A DNA stretch of 64,000 bases from Craspedostauros australis (GCA_026770025.1 JAMXDE010000008.1:930001-994000); one strand, 5' to 3'. Counted from the first letter of the stretch, positions 1 through 17,718 are shown. Notes: a model not told the origin generated them from the letters alone. Translations and numbers: made by a program.

Positions 1-249
1 GGGTGCCGTTGCTCGTGCATGTATGTATCTATTGCTACATCCAGAGTGTATGGCATCGATGCATGGTAGTGCAAACTTGGGGCTGCTGGGAGAATACGCG
101 CAAGACAAGAGTTATGTTTAGAGTAAAGTAAGTACTCCAGAGAGCACAGCATGTCCGGGTGGAGTGACTACATTGATTCTCCATGACGTTGACAGGACGA
201 CGAATGACGTGTACGTTCGTACACCACATCTTACTACTACCCTCTCTAT
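1..249. other. No gene recognised
   Basis: This is the 3' flank of the giant minus-strand ORF. Short open frames cross it, but none resembles a known protein. It presumably holds the 3' UTR of that gene. Confidence 0.4.
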
Positions 250-3200
250 TCATTGATTCTTTCTTTCCACGCTGCTTCTTGTGACACGCCGATTGTTGGA
301 GAATGTCCTGGTTTGCGATGAAGGAGATATGACGGAGCTGTACAAGTCCGAAATCATCCCCATCCCACTCGTCCACGACCTGCCTTCGTCAGACGACGAT
401 GCTCCCGCCTTGGCCTTGGTGGTCATGCGTGGTATGATTCCCTCTTCTGCGGCTGAAGCTGACGATGGTGACCGTCGTCGTGATTTCATGGTGGTGCTTG
501 CAAAAGTCATGCGGCTGTTGGAACCTGCAATCCCGTTCCGATCGGACTTATGGTGGTGCCGTTGGTTGCGGGCGTGGGTATCAAGGTCGAACTGGGACAG
601 GTAACCTTTTCTTCCGCTCGGGTATCGCATGAGACCCTGATCATCATCGTCGTGTTCAACTCCATTGTTGTTGCTGTTGCTGTTGCTGTTGCCTCGATGG
701 CCAGCCATCGTTCGTTTGTATGCAGTTCCTGAAATGGCAGACCGGGCTGTGGCACCGACATCATCATCCCGACCTTCCACGTCCTCGTTCTCATCTTTGT
801 CGCCGTGGGTGTCGTTATCACTGACGAACGAACGGAGAGGTTGCTGCCTGGATTCATTGTCGGTGCCGTATTCGCTACCGTTGGTTCTGGTGATGGTGAT
901 CCTGATGCTGCTGTTGGAATTCGCCATTCGAATGTTCGTGACATCCGGATCTTGCAGTTCAGTTTCGATGGATTCCGCAGAACTGGAAATGGCCACGACG
1001 CCCATCTCCGACAGCAGGCCGCCCGACGAAGAAGTGGACGCAGATACGGACGTTTGAAGACCTTCGTGCCTTTCGTTGGCATCGAGTACACCAAGAACTG
1101 CTGGTTCATTGTGATGCCCTTGTCTGTCGGGTTTGTCGATGGGCGACCAGGTACTGGTTGGAGGATCCGATGAAACCCGTGGTGACGCCTTCAGGTATGC
1201 GGTGATGGGTGTGACATTCGGCTCATCGGTTGAGTCGATGCTCGCGTCTGAGAAGAGGTTGTCTTGATCTTCTGAAATCGGTTCGTAGTTGTGGCTACTG
1301 AGGAAGGTCCTCACCAAAGAACTTGCCATCACCGCACTTCGAGGAGAACGTAAGCTGGAGCGGCATTGTCTCCCGCTTGTCTTGAGCTGCTGATGTTGCT
1401 GTTCGGCACCTTCAATGTTGTTGGTGTCGTGGGAGGTAATGATGGTGCCCGGACCGCTGATGTCAGAGTAAGGCGTTGCGACAGTAGCGTCAGTCATGCT
1501 TTCGCTGTTGGCTTGCGCAGTTTTGTGGTTTTTCAACGCAGTGGTTGCTGGTGCTGACAGTGGCGCTGACACTGACACTGACGCTGCTGCTGTTGGTGCT
1601 CTCGCTCTCGCCTTCGGTGTTTGGCCTGACGACGACAGAGGCGATCTTGGCGGAAGACCAATTCTACCTTGTTCGGTGCGCGTGCCACCATATGTGTCCA
1701 CATCCTCCAACCAAGCGTCAAGTTTGCTTTTTTGACGACGGGCATGCTGATGCTGCTGCTGTTGGTGATCTTCCAATAGAGCAGACCAGTGGGAGACGCG
1801 GTTCACAGTCGTATTGCTCCTGGCAACACCGATTTCGGATCCGCGATCATCCATATCCGTGCAATCCACTATTTCCAGTGGCGATGACGCTGTGCCCATC
1901 ACTGGAGCATGCGCGCCGTCCTTGCGGCGATGATTCAGCTGTCCACCGTTGTGTCTGTTCACCCTTGTATCTCCAGGTCTTTCGGCGTCGATTTCGGCGC
2001 ATTCTTTGACGTCAGCCACTGTGTCCAAGAAGGCTTCCTCAACGATGGTTTTGATCATCCCGCCGGTATGGCCAACGAACATTTCTTCAACCATGTTGTC
2101 AAGCATGGAGATGCTGTCGATGCCGCCGTCGCTGTGCTCCATACTTTGGGATTCTGTTAGGATGTCGTCTGAGAGTTGCTGGGAGACGTTGTTGCTGCTT
2201 TTGTTGTTGTTGTTGTTGCCGCGGTCAATCTCATTCGCAACTGGTCGATTGACGAATATCTGCGTGTTCCAACCGGAATTGGATATTGATCTAGCAGCGC
2301 CTCCGCCACCCATCAGGCGTTCAAATTCCACCATACGGAAGGAATCGTGCAAGGAGCTCGATCGTTCATCACTGGGGGATCCATCGATGATGCTGGATGA
2401 TTTCATCGATTGCAGGATTGAGTCTTCCTCGATTTGGAACTTGCTTTGCTGAAGCTCGCTGCTTTCGTCACTAGGCGTTCCCAAGTCGCATGCCTTTTCC
2501 GCCGATTGCGAGCTCGCCAGGACGTCATTCAACGCACTGAAAACGGGATTCTTATCCTGGATGTTGCTTCTGTTGTTGTTGCCACCGTTTGGTGCACCCA
2601 TGGACTTGTTTGCGTGGCAGCCGGTGGTTGTTTCTCTGGCACTGGAGATGCGAACGTTCGGGCCCCCGACATGCCACAAGGTTTCTGCGTCTGATGTTTC
2701 TGGCTCGGTTGTGGTCACTTCATCCTCGGCGACGATGTTGTTGACGATAGTGTCGATGGTGGTGGTGGTGATGTTGTTGTTTCTAATGGGACCATCTTCG
2801 TGTTGGTTGGAATGCATGTTGTTGCTTTCGTGGATGTGCTGTGATGGCTGCTGTGCTGGCTGAGAAGAAAGCTTGTACAGGGAGAAGAAGGAAAGAGTTG
2901 AATCCGATGGATTCGTCCTTATATTTTCGTTCTGCCCCTTCCGTACCTCGGTGCTCCATCGTTCCATGATGTCATCATTGCGATCTGCATCTACTGCAAT
3001 ATGATTCACCGTACTTTGATCTTCTCTCTCATACATTTCATCGTTGGTGCCACCCTTGGGATGCACAGTGGCGATTGTTTCCAAGTCAGACCCAGATTGT
3101 GACGAAAAGAGCAACTCGTTGAGCAACCTTTCTGCATGTTCGGCTTCATCCTGGAGTTGAGAGGAGGCGGTTGGGCTTGTTGGACGGTCGTCACGATGTG

Positions 3201-6200
3201 GAGAGGTGTCGATGGGCGTTGATTCGGTCCGTTGATTCGTGTCGCCACCAAGTGATATCCATTGGTCCTTCGACGGTCTGTTATCGTGTTGGATCAATGC
3301 ATTGCGCACGGTCGCTTGGTCCGTGGCGAAGACCACCTCCCGTCCTCGGTGAGTGTAAGAATTCTCCGTGCTGCCGGATGAAGGGTAAGCGGCGTGTGTT
3401 GTTGTCTCCGGGAGTGGGTTTCGCAACAGCTCGGCTTCGCGCTGCTTGAAGGTTTCTGTTGTATCAACAGTGAAGCCGCGAGAATCCTGTTCAGTGCCCG
3501 TAACGCTCGCTTCTTCATCGATAGCAGAACGAACGATCTGGAGTGGGCAGGCCGTCGTTTTCCTTTCCACGGACGACTCCTGCTCGCTCAAAATGTGGCT
3601 GTGATCGTTTTCATGAACGCGAAGATCGCCGTGGCCGTCGCTGCTATCATTACCACTGTCAGTACAACCGTCGGCGTCAATGTCGTTGTCGGCTGATGAC
3701 ATATCTTCGGGTCCGCTCTTCTCGTCGTCAGCTATGTAATAGCCGTTCGATGTGAAGTCGGTCACGACATCGATGGCGTTGCTGTTTACGTTGTTGCTCT
3801 TGCCGGTGGGCTTGGCACTGGACGCGCCATTGCCAGATTCGATCTGCATCGCATTCTGGACTGCTGATCCATCCGCACTGACAGATACGAGTTTGGATTG
3901 TTCGGAGATGTGGAAAGGAGCCGGTCTGTGGATCAGCGATTCCAACGTTTCGTCGATGGACTGCGCTTCCCGCACGACGCTCACAAGCGGTTCCATCTCC
4001 GGATCTGGTCCGGCACGTCGGAGGTAGGAAGTAATCTCGGATTCGATGCTGTCGTCCGAGTTGATGACATGCATCAGCGCCTCCGTGGCGAGGGCGTCGC
4101 AGAACTTCATCCGACCTTGGTCCTCGACACCGATGTCGCTCAGTCCTGGCGATGCTCTGTTAATGCGAAGTTCGTAGGTTGGTCCAAGGAACGATGGTGC
4201 GTCAGATCCCATCGTCTCGATGAGATCACCGACGATGCTCGCGTTGGCATCGAACCGTTGCTGGCACCGTCGGAGCTCTTCATCTTCATCATCCAGCATG
4301 TCGATTTCCTGCTGCACTCTCTGCAAAAGAGTCAAGGCTGCTCGTGGTGCTGGCGCCGATTCTTCCTGCTCCTTTGCTGCTGGGGTGTCATTTTGCCCGT
4401 CGGACTTGGCCGATGGCTTCGCGTTGCTTGCTTGCTCCGTGACTGGCTGCTGAGCTTGGGTGGTCATCTGGATATCGTCAGAGCTCCCTGGTGCTGAAGC
4501 TGAAGGTGTTGCCATCATGCTCTCGGATGGGATCATGTTGTCACGATCAAAGACTGGGACAAAGGTGACGCCATCCGATATGATACTGTTGCACATGCTG
4601 ATGCTGCGGTCCACTTGGATGTGTTGATTATCATCAATGGACTCATTGTTGTTCTCTTCGTACACCGTGGCGAAGAAGGGTTTGGGCTGCTGGTGCTGTG
4701 CCAATGGATTCTGGGCATGATGTTGCGGATGTTGGTATTGGCATCGATATTGCTGATGTTGATGTTGATATTGTTGTTGCCACTGTTGGTGATCATGGTA
4801 TTGGTGGTGTGGGTGTTGGTGCTGCTGATGCTGATGCTGTTGGTGCTGATGCGCACCTACGCGTGGCCGCGGAAGATGTAACGGCAACTTCGATTGTTGG
4901 TTCCCATCGCGAGAAGCCCTGAGGTTGCCCATCCGCGGCGTACCACTTGTTGTGTTGGAGCGTGACATTTCGTCAGAGCGTGGCGACCACGCACCGCAGT
5001 CGGAGGACACCTCCTGTTCTGTATCGTTGCGCATCAACGACTGCAAACGACCAGGCCAGGTTGGGCTGGGAAGGTTGAAGATGTTGTGCTTTTCACTTCC
5101 ACTTTCACCTCCACTACCATTTCCACTTGCGCTTCCGTTTCCGTGAGGTGGTGCTGTAGTCATCAATGGCTTCGGAGTTGGCCGATGCCGCATGCTTTCA
5201 TGATGCATGACTGATGCACCAACGCTACCATTTCCATTGCTTGGTCCATATGGATTGTGGATGGGTGCAAACGCCGTCATTCTAGTACCCTCGCCGACAG
5301 GATCAGGTGCATAGCTGCTTGTTTCATCCACATCTTCGGACACGGAATCTGCAAGAGCGAATGAACTCCATCTGACTCTGTGTGTAGCTCTGTGTGGGTT
5401 GCTGTTAGCGTGGTTCCGTGATGGCACGCTCATCGGCGACCGCGGAGGAGGATGCATCGCAGGGGCGGGCATTTGAGACCGAGCTGGAAGTTCAATGGCG
5501 GGCGCGGCGGCGGTGACTCGACCCGATCTCTCATCAGTCGGCGTGGTTTCATCGGCAGAGCAAATTGGGGATGCGGGACCAGCGAAGACATCAGGTTCGG
5601 ACTTCAAGATTACCAACAGATCCTCTTCTGTCACCTCCACAGACTCGTCCAACACAAAGCTGTCCGCTTGTGCCGCATCGAGCGTATCTGGCTGGACAGA
5701 GATGGCGGCTCCGTCCGGGTCCGTGTTTCGCGGCGGATTGTTTTTGTCGTCGTCGTTGCAGGTGCCGGGTTGAAATCCGGGCGGTGGCGGCGGCGATGAC
5801 GAGACACAACCGGCCTTTGGTACGGCGCAACACAGGGCGACAGCACCGACAGCAAGGCCGATGTTTGAAGGTGTTGCTGTCTTCGTTGCGTTTGGTGCAT
5901 CCACGCTCGGTTTGGTGTTGCACTTTTTGTTGCCATGGATGTTGGTGCTAGTGCTGGTGCTAGTGCTAGTAGTGCTGTTGACTTGTGCAGTGGTGGTGGT
6001 GATGCTTTGTTGCGTTGGTTTTTCGGCCAAACGTTTGGCAGTCTTGCTCTGGCTTGGATGGACGAGAGAACCGCCTTCTTGCTGTTGGAGTGCTCTTGAG
6101 AGTGGAGAGTTCTTGTCGTCAAGAATCTCGATCCGTTTTTCTGTAGTTTGATACGAGAGCAAACCGCATAAGCTGTACGAGTCGGATTTGATAATCACTG

Positions 6201-8210
6201 TGCTCTTCACGCTCGCATCATCATGCTGATGTGGACGCTTCGTAGTTGTTTGCGACAATGCACCGGTATCCTGTTTCTGTTGAGCATCGATGTTCGTGAC
6301 AGGAACGATTGCCTTGTCGACGGAACTGCCATCGGTCTTGGGCTCGACGAATTGCAACTGCTCGATGATGGACGGCTTCGATGATTGCACCACAGCGGTA
6401 TCAGCTGTTTCTGCTGCGAACGAAGTTCTGGATTGCGCCTTTGACGGTGAATCCGCAACCTGCTGGATCAGAACTATCGACCTGCATCCATCTTGGGATG
6501 TGCCCTTGCTATCAACGGCGAGGATGCTATTCCTTGTGCCAATCGTACAATCATCGATGGTCATTGCCTTCGACTTGCTCTTGTTCTTTCTAGCGTTTCC
6601 CGAGGCGTTCCACCAAACGCCGGTGAATGGTACTACGCACGCCATCCGAGGGATGTAGATGATGTTGTGACACATGGTGTTGCGGAGGGAAGGCAACACG
6701 GTGTGCTGCTGGACGGATTGGATAGTCTTGCAGACCGAAATGAGATCATCTGTTGTTGCGAGCTTGCTCGGTGCCGTCGCCGTCGCTGCCATTGCTGGTG
6801 TTGCCGCTGCTGTTTCTGGCTGCGGTTCTAGATCTGTCGGTACTTCGCATCCACTTTTGACCAAAGCAGTCGATGTTGGCTCCACCTCCTCACTCGGGTA
6901 GTCTTCTTCGTAGTCGATTTGCTCCCCATTGTGTTCCAACTGGAAGTGTTCAAGCAGTGCCGCTTGACGGTTCAATTCGACTTGCTCCAACTCCGCGCGA
7001 AGCTGCTTCTCCGCGAGCTCCAATCGCAAAAGTTCGTCAGCGAGCCCATCCTCCTTGTCAAATGAATCCTGCGATGCTGTGCTGAGATGTGCGTTGAGGT
7101 AATCGAGATGCTCCAAGTCCAGCTCTTGCAGGCTGTACTTCATCAATCCCAATATCTCTTGATCGTCCCACAGGTCGAATTCTGTTGCACCGCCATCATC
7201 GGACGATTCCAACCTCTCGATGTAAAGCTCTTCCAGCGACAGACCATCGTCGGAATCGGCATCATGGTCGTGGTCCTCATCCCTCGTGATGATGGTGTCG
7301 GCATCGGCCAGGCGGGTGTGGGCAGAGCTGTCACGCTTGTGCGCATTGATGTATTCGTGGTTCGTGAGGTCTACTTCGCGCATGGCCGTTTGGATCAGCT
7401 CCAAGGTGTCTGTGCTGACGGGTGGGATTTCGTCGAACGGGAGTTCGTCACCGGGTCTATCGAGTCCCTTCGGTGAAGGAAGCAGCGAGATCACGCATTC
7501 GGCTTCGACGAGGTACAAGCAGACCAGCTTCGCCAGTTTCAGCGCATTGCCGTTGACGGGTCCGCTGCTTGGGGTGTATCTGGTTTGGAACAGATGTCGC
7601 ATCGCTGCGAAGACGAATGCTTCGTCGAGATTCCGATCAACGAGGCTGCCGTTCGCACCACTGCGATTGGCATTGGTATGGGCATCGCGTTGTCGGTGTC
7701 GTTGGCGACGATGCCTCGTTTTCTTGGCATCCAATCGGATGGCGGCAGATGTGGAGACGGTGGATGCTGTGTCCATGCTGTCGCCGTCATCGGTGTCGGT
7801 AGATGCGTTGACGTGGTGCTGCGGCGATTGCGGTTGGACTGCGCGATCGTTCGCATGATCGTTCTCATCATCTTCGTCGTGCTGCACGATTGATTGGGCT
7901 GTGTTTGTGTTTGTATCTACGTTGTTGCTTGTGTCGTTGGCTTCGAGAGTTGAGGGTGTCAGCCTTTCGTTTGTTGTTGGTATGGACATGATAGTAGACG
8001 TGCGAATGTTAACGTAGTGCAAGTTGGATGTTTGTTTGTCTTCCTTGGAATCTTCAAGTTCAGGGTTGGTGGTTTGCAATTTCGCTGCGGAATCTTCTGC
8101 CGTTTTGTCCGGGTCTCCAGCAACGGGTTCAGCGATCAGTGCAAGTGCCTGTGGCAAGCTCGATGATTCTTTGGTGCACGGCAATGATGGTCCCCCTGAC
8201 CTCTCGTCAT

Positions 8211-8244
<34 letters not shown>

Positions 8245-9393
8245 CCACGGAGATGAGCCGCATTGAGCCGATGGTACAAGAGCGTCTGACTGTTGTGTAT
8301 TTTGCGCCACGGTTGCGGATTCCGTCTGTTGCTGCTGTTCCTGTTGCATGATGGCTGCAATGGTTGTGATGGCGGCACTGGCACTGGCGCTGGCACTGGC
8401 ACTGTCACCGTCGTCCTCTTCAGCTATCGACGCAATGTGCTTCGAAGTTAGATCGCTTTTCTTGTCAGCCGATTTTAGCAGCGACGATGCCGTGCCACCG
8501 CAATAAAATGAGTAGCAGGTGTACGGTCGGTCTCCAAGTTGGATCGATGATTCTGTCTTCGTGGTGTCGTTGGCACTGGTTGCATCTGCGCTGTGCGGAA
8601 CGATTGCGGTGCTGCGTGGCGTGCTTCGATCTAATCCCTTGCTGCGGCGACGCGGACTTGTGCTTGGTTGTTGCGAATTGGATGGCGTCGACGTGAAGCA
8701 AAGCGACAGGAAGGATGAAGTCGCGCCCTGTTCGGGAACGTGCCGCACGTTGCTGTGCCTGGGTGTGGAAAGCACTGCTTGAATTGCAAGAGCCGCCTGC
8801 TCCTCGTCCTCGCCCTCGTCAACGTGATGTTTGTGGTGCAGAGCAAGTTGCTGGTTGTTGTTGCCATGTGCCGCAACCAAGGAGCTGTCGGAAGCGTCGG
8901 AACAGGATGCCGTGCTGACCGTGGCGTCACATGTGAGGGTGAAACAATCGAAGGCCTTCCTGTCGAGGATGAGTGCACTGAGCAGCCTCCTCTTGTTCTT
9001 GCTGGCCGACACAATGGAGCTGGTGTCTTTTGATGGCACGATCGCCGTATTGACCTTGAGCTTGGGTGGCTTGCGAGACGACTTGGACCTTTTCTTCTGC
9101 TTGGTCCTGCTGCTCTTGCGTCGTACCGCCATCTTTTCGTCGCTCGATTTGCCCCTCCCCGTTGCCCCTGTTGCTGTTTTGGATGTCCTTGACTTCGTTG
9201 TCCCCTTGCTTTTGGATTTGCGCTTGCTCCTGCTCTTCGATTTGGACTTGCTTTTGCTCTTGCTCTTGTGGTTGGGACCGCTTGCCGCAACGTGGTCGTC
9301 CTCATCTGTTCGCTTGCGCGGCTGGCAACCTTCATCCCCGTCGTCGGTCCCTCTCCGCCTCGACACGATGTTCATCAGAGTGCTGCCCGCCAT
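250..9393 (-). CDS. Giant low-complexity protein of unknown function (about 3047 aa)
   Basis: A single uninterrupted 9.1-kb frame with no visible intron. The open frame extends 16 codons further upstream to 9441, but the ATG at 9393 opens a more usual start (MAGSTLMNIVSRRR). No known domain is recognised. Visible features are a basic Lys/Ser repeat near the N-terminus (KSKSKS), poly Asn-Ser and Ala-Ser tracts, a more ordered segment near residues 584-680 (LDEAFVFAAMRHLF), a probable coiled coil near residues 786-822 (LAEKQLRAELEQVEL), and a His/Gln-rich tract near residues 1511-1567. Acidic Asp/Glu-rich stretches are frequent. The bias to Ser, Asp, Asn and Gln implies an intrinsically disordered scaffold, perhaps nuclear given the basic N-terminus, but this is inference. 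The length of the open frame makes chance very unlikely. Small introns that keep the frame cannot be excluded. Confidence 0.75.
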
Positions 9394-13497
<4,104 letters not shown>

Positions 13498-14276
13498 TGC
13501 AGTTCGCGCAATCTGGTTGAAGCAATGCCGATGCAGCATCGCCTGCTGCAGGCAAGGTGAGATTTGGAGGGTTCGCACTCCTCTCCTCGTACAGATACTG
13601 TGCGGGAAGGACAAGAAGGACGAAGCATGTATAGAGAGACAATAATAATAATGAATGCCAAAGTTGTCGGAACATTTCCATCACCACGTGTCCAATCATC
13701 CATGCGTAAGATTCCTGATTTCTGTTCATCATCAAACCTCAGAATAAAAGGAAGCTACATGCATTTGTCGATCATGTTGTGAAGCTTGGTGAGATGTCTC
13801 TTTGTGTGATTGGTGGGGGTTGCATTATATTTGTTTTGGGTGCGTTGGTTGATTGGTTTGCTATTGGTTTGTTTGTGGAAGCCGTGCGTGGCAAACTTGC
13901 CATGTATTGCACACCTCCGACATACATCCATTGGTTGCGCATCAAGACAGCTCTCCATGCACAGCGTGAACCAGTGCGAGTATGTGACAGGCTCGCTTCT
14001 CCGGGTCCCGAAAACCTTGAGTATATTGTACAAATGTCGAGCCTGTTTCCCATCAAGGAAGAGAGCTTTTCTCGAGCATGCCGTGGTGGTATGAAGGCAT
14101 TCAAAGTGTCTTCTCGGCTGTGGCCATGGTGTAATCGTTGATTTTGGTTGCATTTCTCAAGCGCGCCAAATGCCCTTTCTGGGTTGGACATGAAGACCAG
14201 GCGCTACAGATACCAACGATGGCTGTTTTCTATGATAGTCTTCGTTAGGCTTTGCTCAAGTGTTAACGGAGTCGGC
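13498..14276. other. Intergenic, convergent 3' ends of MetRS and V-ATPase e
   Basis: An AATAAA near 13743 could be the MetRS polyadenylation signal. Open frames on both strands (for example 13772-14191, minus) have no recognisable motif. No gene seen. Confidence 0.4.
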
Positions 14277-15085
14277 TTAACCCTCATATATTGGCTGGAT
14301 GAGTGGGTGCCACTGGTGCATCCATGCGCAGAACCTGTGGATAAAGTCAATGTTTGTGAGGATTGTTGCAACAGTTGGGTGGAAGTTAAAGCGTTTTGGT
14401 GAGGGGATGTACTGTGCAACAGGTGCAACCGTTGCAACGATCATGGCATTCGATGACCAAACTAAGCATTGTACATCCGTTACAACCGCGCAGAGCAGAT
14501 GGCGCAGAGTGGTACTTACCAGAACAACCACATAGCGATCGTCGCGATGGTCACGACCACGAATCCAGTTCTGCGGGGTATTGGTAATGGGTTTGTTTCA
14601 TGACAATGCGTATGTTAGCATGTGATCACACAAAGAAAAGGGGAAGGTGAGCTAATTGTCGTGGAATGATGCTCAGTGCAAGATCAATGCGCCGATCGCA
14701 GATGAACATGGTCTCCAACCAAGTCTTCCCTTGTTCGTGGTTTGTGCATCTGCCAGCCTTTCTTGCTGATAACGCATAGTGGCAACGACGACTTGGACGT
14801 GAGGCACCATTTCCAATCCGCTTTGTGCAAGGGATGACTTTCTCTTCGGTCTGCAGTGTCCATGGATACGCAATGCGTTGCGTTGATTTGCGTCGCATGA
14901 CACTGCCAAGGCCAATCGAAAGCGCCACATCAGACCACCAACAGTCTCCGACGGTCTCCAACTCACCCAGCATCGTCTGGGCTCAATTTTCCTGTCGTTC
15001 TCATTCCGAAGACGACAGACAGACCCACCGCTCCCAAGATGAGGTAGGCAAGGCTGCCCGTAATGATTGTTGATGGGATAGTCAT
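14277..15085 (-). CDS. V-type H+-ATPase subunit e (three small exons, 75 aa)
   Basis: A small two-pass membrane subunit of the Vo sector of the proton pump. Read by splicing three short exons on the minus strand: 15085-14967, 14570-14520 and 14334-14277. Donors are GTGAGT and GTAAGT, acceptors CAG. Intron phases agree (119, 51 and 58 nt give 75 codons plus TAA). Exon 1 encodes the first membrane helix (ILGAVGLSVVFGM), exon 2 the second (FVVVTIATIAMWLFW), exon 3 the tail (MHQWHPLIQPIY). The order helix, short polar loop, helix ending in LFW, then QxxPLxxP matches the family (the animal protein has YLFW and a QLNPL-like tail), and 75 aa is close to the usual length of about 80. No single exon is long enough to show as a clear ORF. 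Confidence 0.85.
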
Positions 15086-16310
15086 GGTCGGTCTCTGCTC
15101 GGTCTTCTGTCCTTTTCTCTCTGCACAATTATACCTCTTCCTGGTCCTGATGTGTTTTCAGATTGATTCTGGTGCGCTCCGCCAAAGGAAGGCTTCCACG
15201 ACTTTGCTGCTGTGGCTGTTGTTACCGTTGTCCCTTGTTACCATGTTTCGCCATGGCCACAACACGACCCGACCCACCACTTCAAACTTCTCTTCCCGAA
15301 TTGCTCTGTCGACCATCGAATGGGCTGACTTTTATTCACTATGATATCATGAAGGTAAACTAATGTTGTATTTAACCGTCATGTATGAATATGTATAACG
15401 CCTAAAAACGGCGCGCTCCAGCTCTACGATCAAACGAGTCATGATTGACTGAGGCAGATAGTCTATCTTTGAAAGATAGAAACTGAGACAACATAGGAAT
15501 TGTAAGTTGCGGTGTTTTACCTATTTTCAATTATTTCACTTTTGAATGTTTCTGGTCCATTTACGAGGTTTTATCAATAAACCTTAGATCCCACTAACAC
15601 TTTGGATATTAGTGTGTCCCTAATTGATGTGTTGGACTTGCGCAGGTGGCGCAATACCATCCGATCTCGCTCTCTCACTCATGCTCTTACTCTCGTCGTG
15701 TGGATGGTCCATTGAAGATGAATCTCAGACTGTCTGCTCTTGGTCGTGGGTCAAACTGTCTACTCCGCAATGGCAAGTTGTGCGTCGACATCGAAAACGA
15801 AGTGTCCACCGCATACAGCAAAAGCCTCTCTCGCTCTCCAACATCATCCGATAACGATGATGCAGCTGGTGACCATATCGATAAGAATAGTACGTAGACA
15901 ACTTGCACTAGTGTTTAGAAGAAGTTCATTGGTGGAAGGCGTGGATGGAATACGCGTATGGTGTGAACATGAAGATGGTGAACTTTCTCGTGTCATGAAC
16001 AAGATAGGGCACGAATCCTCGACTCGCGCGATCAAAAGTGCGGCAATGACCAAACGAATCAGATGACCGTTCGTCTCGACACGAAAAGAGAGAAAGATGG
16101 CCCCAACACGAACAACGAACGACGAACGACATCAAAGAGAGCAACAGACGAATGTGTTCCTCCACAGATGTTGTTGTTTGGGAAACAGGCACAACACTAC
16201 GCGCACGCCACATTCCACACACCACACAACGCACCAGCACAAGGCAGCTCAACGACACGTTCTGAAGACTGCAGAATCTGAATATCCACACGAATACATC
16301 GACCTGACTG
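15086..16310. other. Divergent intergenic region; possible missed upstream exon
   Basis: About 1.2 kb between V-ATPase e and the cyclophilin-like gene. An open frame at 15646-15897 (plus) has no recognisable domain. A further 5' exon of the cyclophilin gene could lie here, because its N-terminus is short. Otherwise nothing supported. Confidence 0.35.
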
Positions 16311-17463
16311 ATGAGTGAGAAGGAAGAGGCGTTGGTAACTTGCGGGACCACCGCAGGTGGTATCGTCATCAAGATGCACAGGGTGAGATCGAAGCATGCA
16401 CGGCGCAAGGATGGGCAGAGATCTCTCGTATGTTGATGGGGGTGTTGCCTTGGTGACTGCAAGACCGGTACTATATTGGTATGCATCTTTCGCGAGTCTT
16501 CTGAGACGTCCCCGTTCGATGTTCCTAATGTTATTGCGACCATCTCTTCATCACCTTCGTTTCATATGCATCCGCTGTGTGATTTCGATCAATTCTATAA
16601 TATAATATCATATCAATATATCAATTCCACGCCTTCCATTCATCCCATCTTGTGAGTATCAGGAATGGTCGCCGAACGGCTACGACAGGGCGGTGGCGCT
16701 GTTTGAGCGCGGTTTCTACGACGAGAGCCACTTCTTCCGCGTCGCCAAGAACTTCCTGGTCCAGTTCGGCATCTCCTACTCCACCGACAAGGAGCTGCAG
16801 CACTTCGCGCGACAGAAGATCCCGGACGATCCCAAGCCGAATGGCGACGTCGCGTTCCGACCCGGCCTCATTTCCTTCGCGGGAAACGGCGACAACAGCC
16901 GCACGTCCCAGCTGTTCATTTCGTACGGATCCGCGCCGAGCTTGGGCAAGGAGAAATGGGAGACGCCCGTCGGCGAGATCATCGAGGGCATGGAGCATGC
17001 GCGCAACTTTTACTCGGGGTACGGGGATATGCCACCGTGGGGCAATGGGCCCGTGCAAGGCAAGATACATGGCAATCCAAACTACATTGCCATCGAATTT
17101 CCCAAATTAGATCGTTTTGAAACCTGTGAGGTGCGCCGCATGACGCCGGAAGATAAGAGAGCGGCGGCGGCAGCAGCGAGGACAGCGGAGGAAGTCCGGG
17201 ACCCAGAGAGTGTAGTGGGAGCAGCAGCAGCCGCAGTGGGGGCAGATGAAGCGTTGACGGAGGAAGCCAAGAAGAAGCACAACATGCTGTCTGTCAATGC
17301 GCGCAAACGTCTCACCGAAGGGGTGGGAAAACTGAGAAGCAAAACCAAGACAGCGTACGAAGAGAATGGAAACCAAATGATTCTGATCGCCTTCCTGGCA
17401 ATCTCGATGATCGTCTATGTCTCCGTGAAGAATCGTAGGAAAATCGCATCGAAGACATCATGA
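16311..17463 (+). CDS. Tail-anchored cyclophilin-like (peptidyl-prolyl isomerase) protein
   Basis: Two exons, 16311-16382 and 16663-17463, with donor GTGAGA and acceptor CAG, phase 0, about 290 aa. The join restores a cyclophilin start: TTAGGIVIKMHR from exon 1 runs into EWSPNGYDRAV from exon 2. The domain continues with FFRVAKNFLVQFGIS (the FxRV-x-F-Q region), FAGNGDNSRTSQLFISYG and WETPVGEIIEGME. It is a divergent family member, so isomerase activity is not certain. An Ala-rich linker follows. A C-terminal hydrophobic helix (MILIAFLAISMIVYVSV), ending in a basic tail, suggests a tail-anchored protein facing the cytosol, probably on the ER or an organelle. The first in-frame ATG after an upstream stop at 16305 is used. 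A further upstream exon with its own start cannot be excluded. Confidence 0.8.
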
Positions 17464-17718
17464 GCGGTACTTCATACCTATGGCTACTAGAGTACGGAAG
17501 AATAGTACTCTACGCGGCTCCATGTGCATGTGAAGAATGGACATGCGATCTTGGTTGGCACGATCCTCAAAAGGAGTACATTACGTATCATGCATAGTGC
17601 TGCAGAGGAATACTACCACCATATGGCTACACATTCAGATCACCATCTTGTGTTTCAATCAAATCACAACAGATCCTTCTAATCCTCTACATTTGCATCT
17701 CTCTGTCTCTGCCTCTCT
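17464..17718. other. Short convergent intergenic spacer
   Basis: The 3' ends of the cyclophilin-like and OPA3-like genes face each other across about 250 bp. Nothing else seen. Confidence 0.5.

Noticed and set aside
14161-14170. E2F-like core (TTTGGCGCGC on the minus strand) in the MetRS/V-ATPase e spacer
   Set aside because: It lacks the AAA half of the site and is downstream of both genes, so a role is unlikely.
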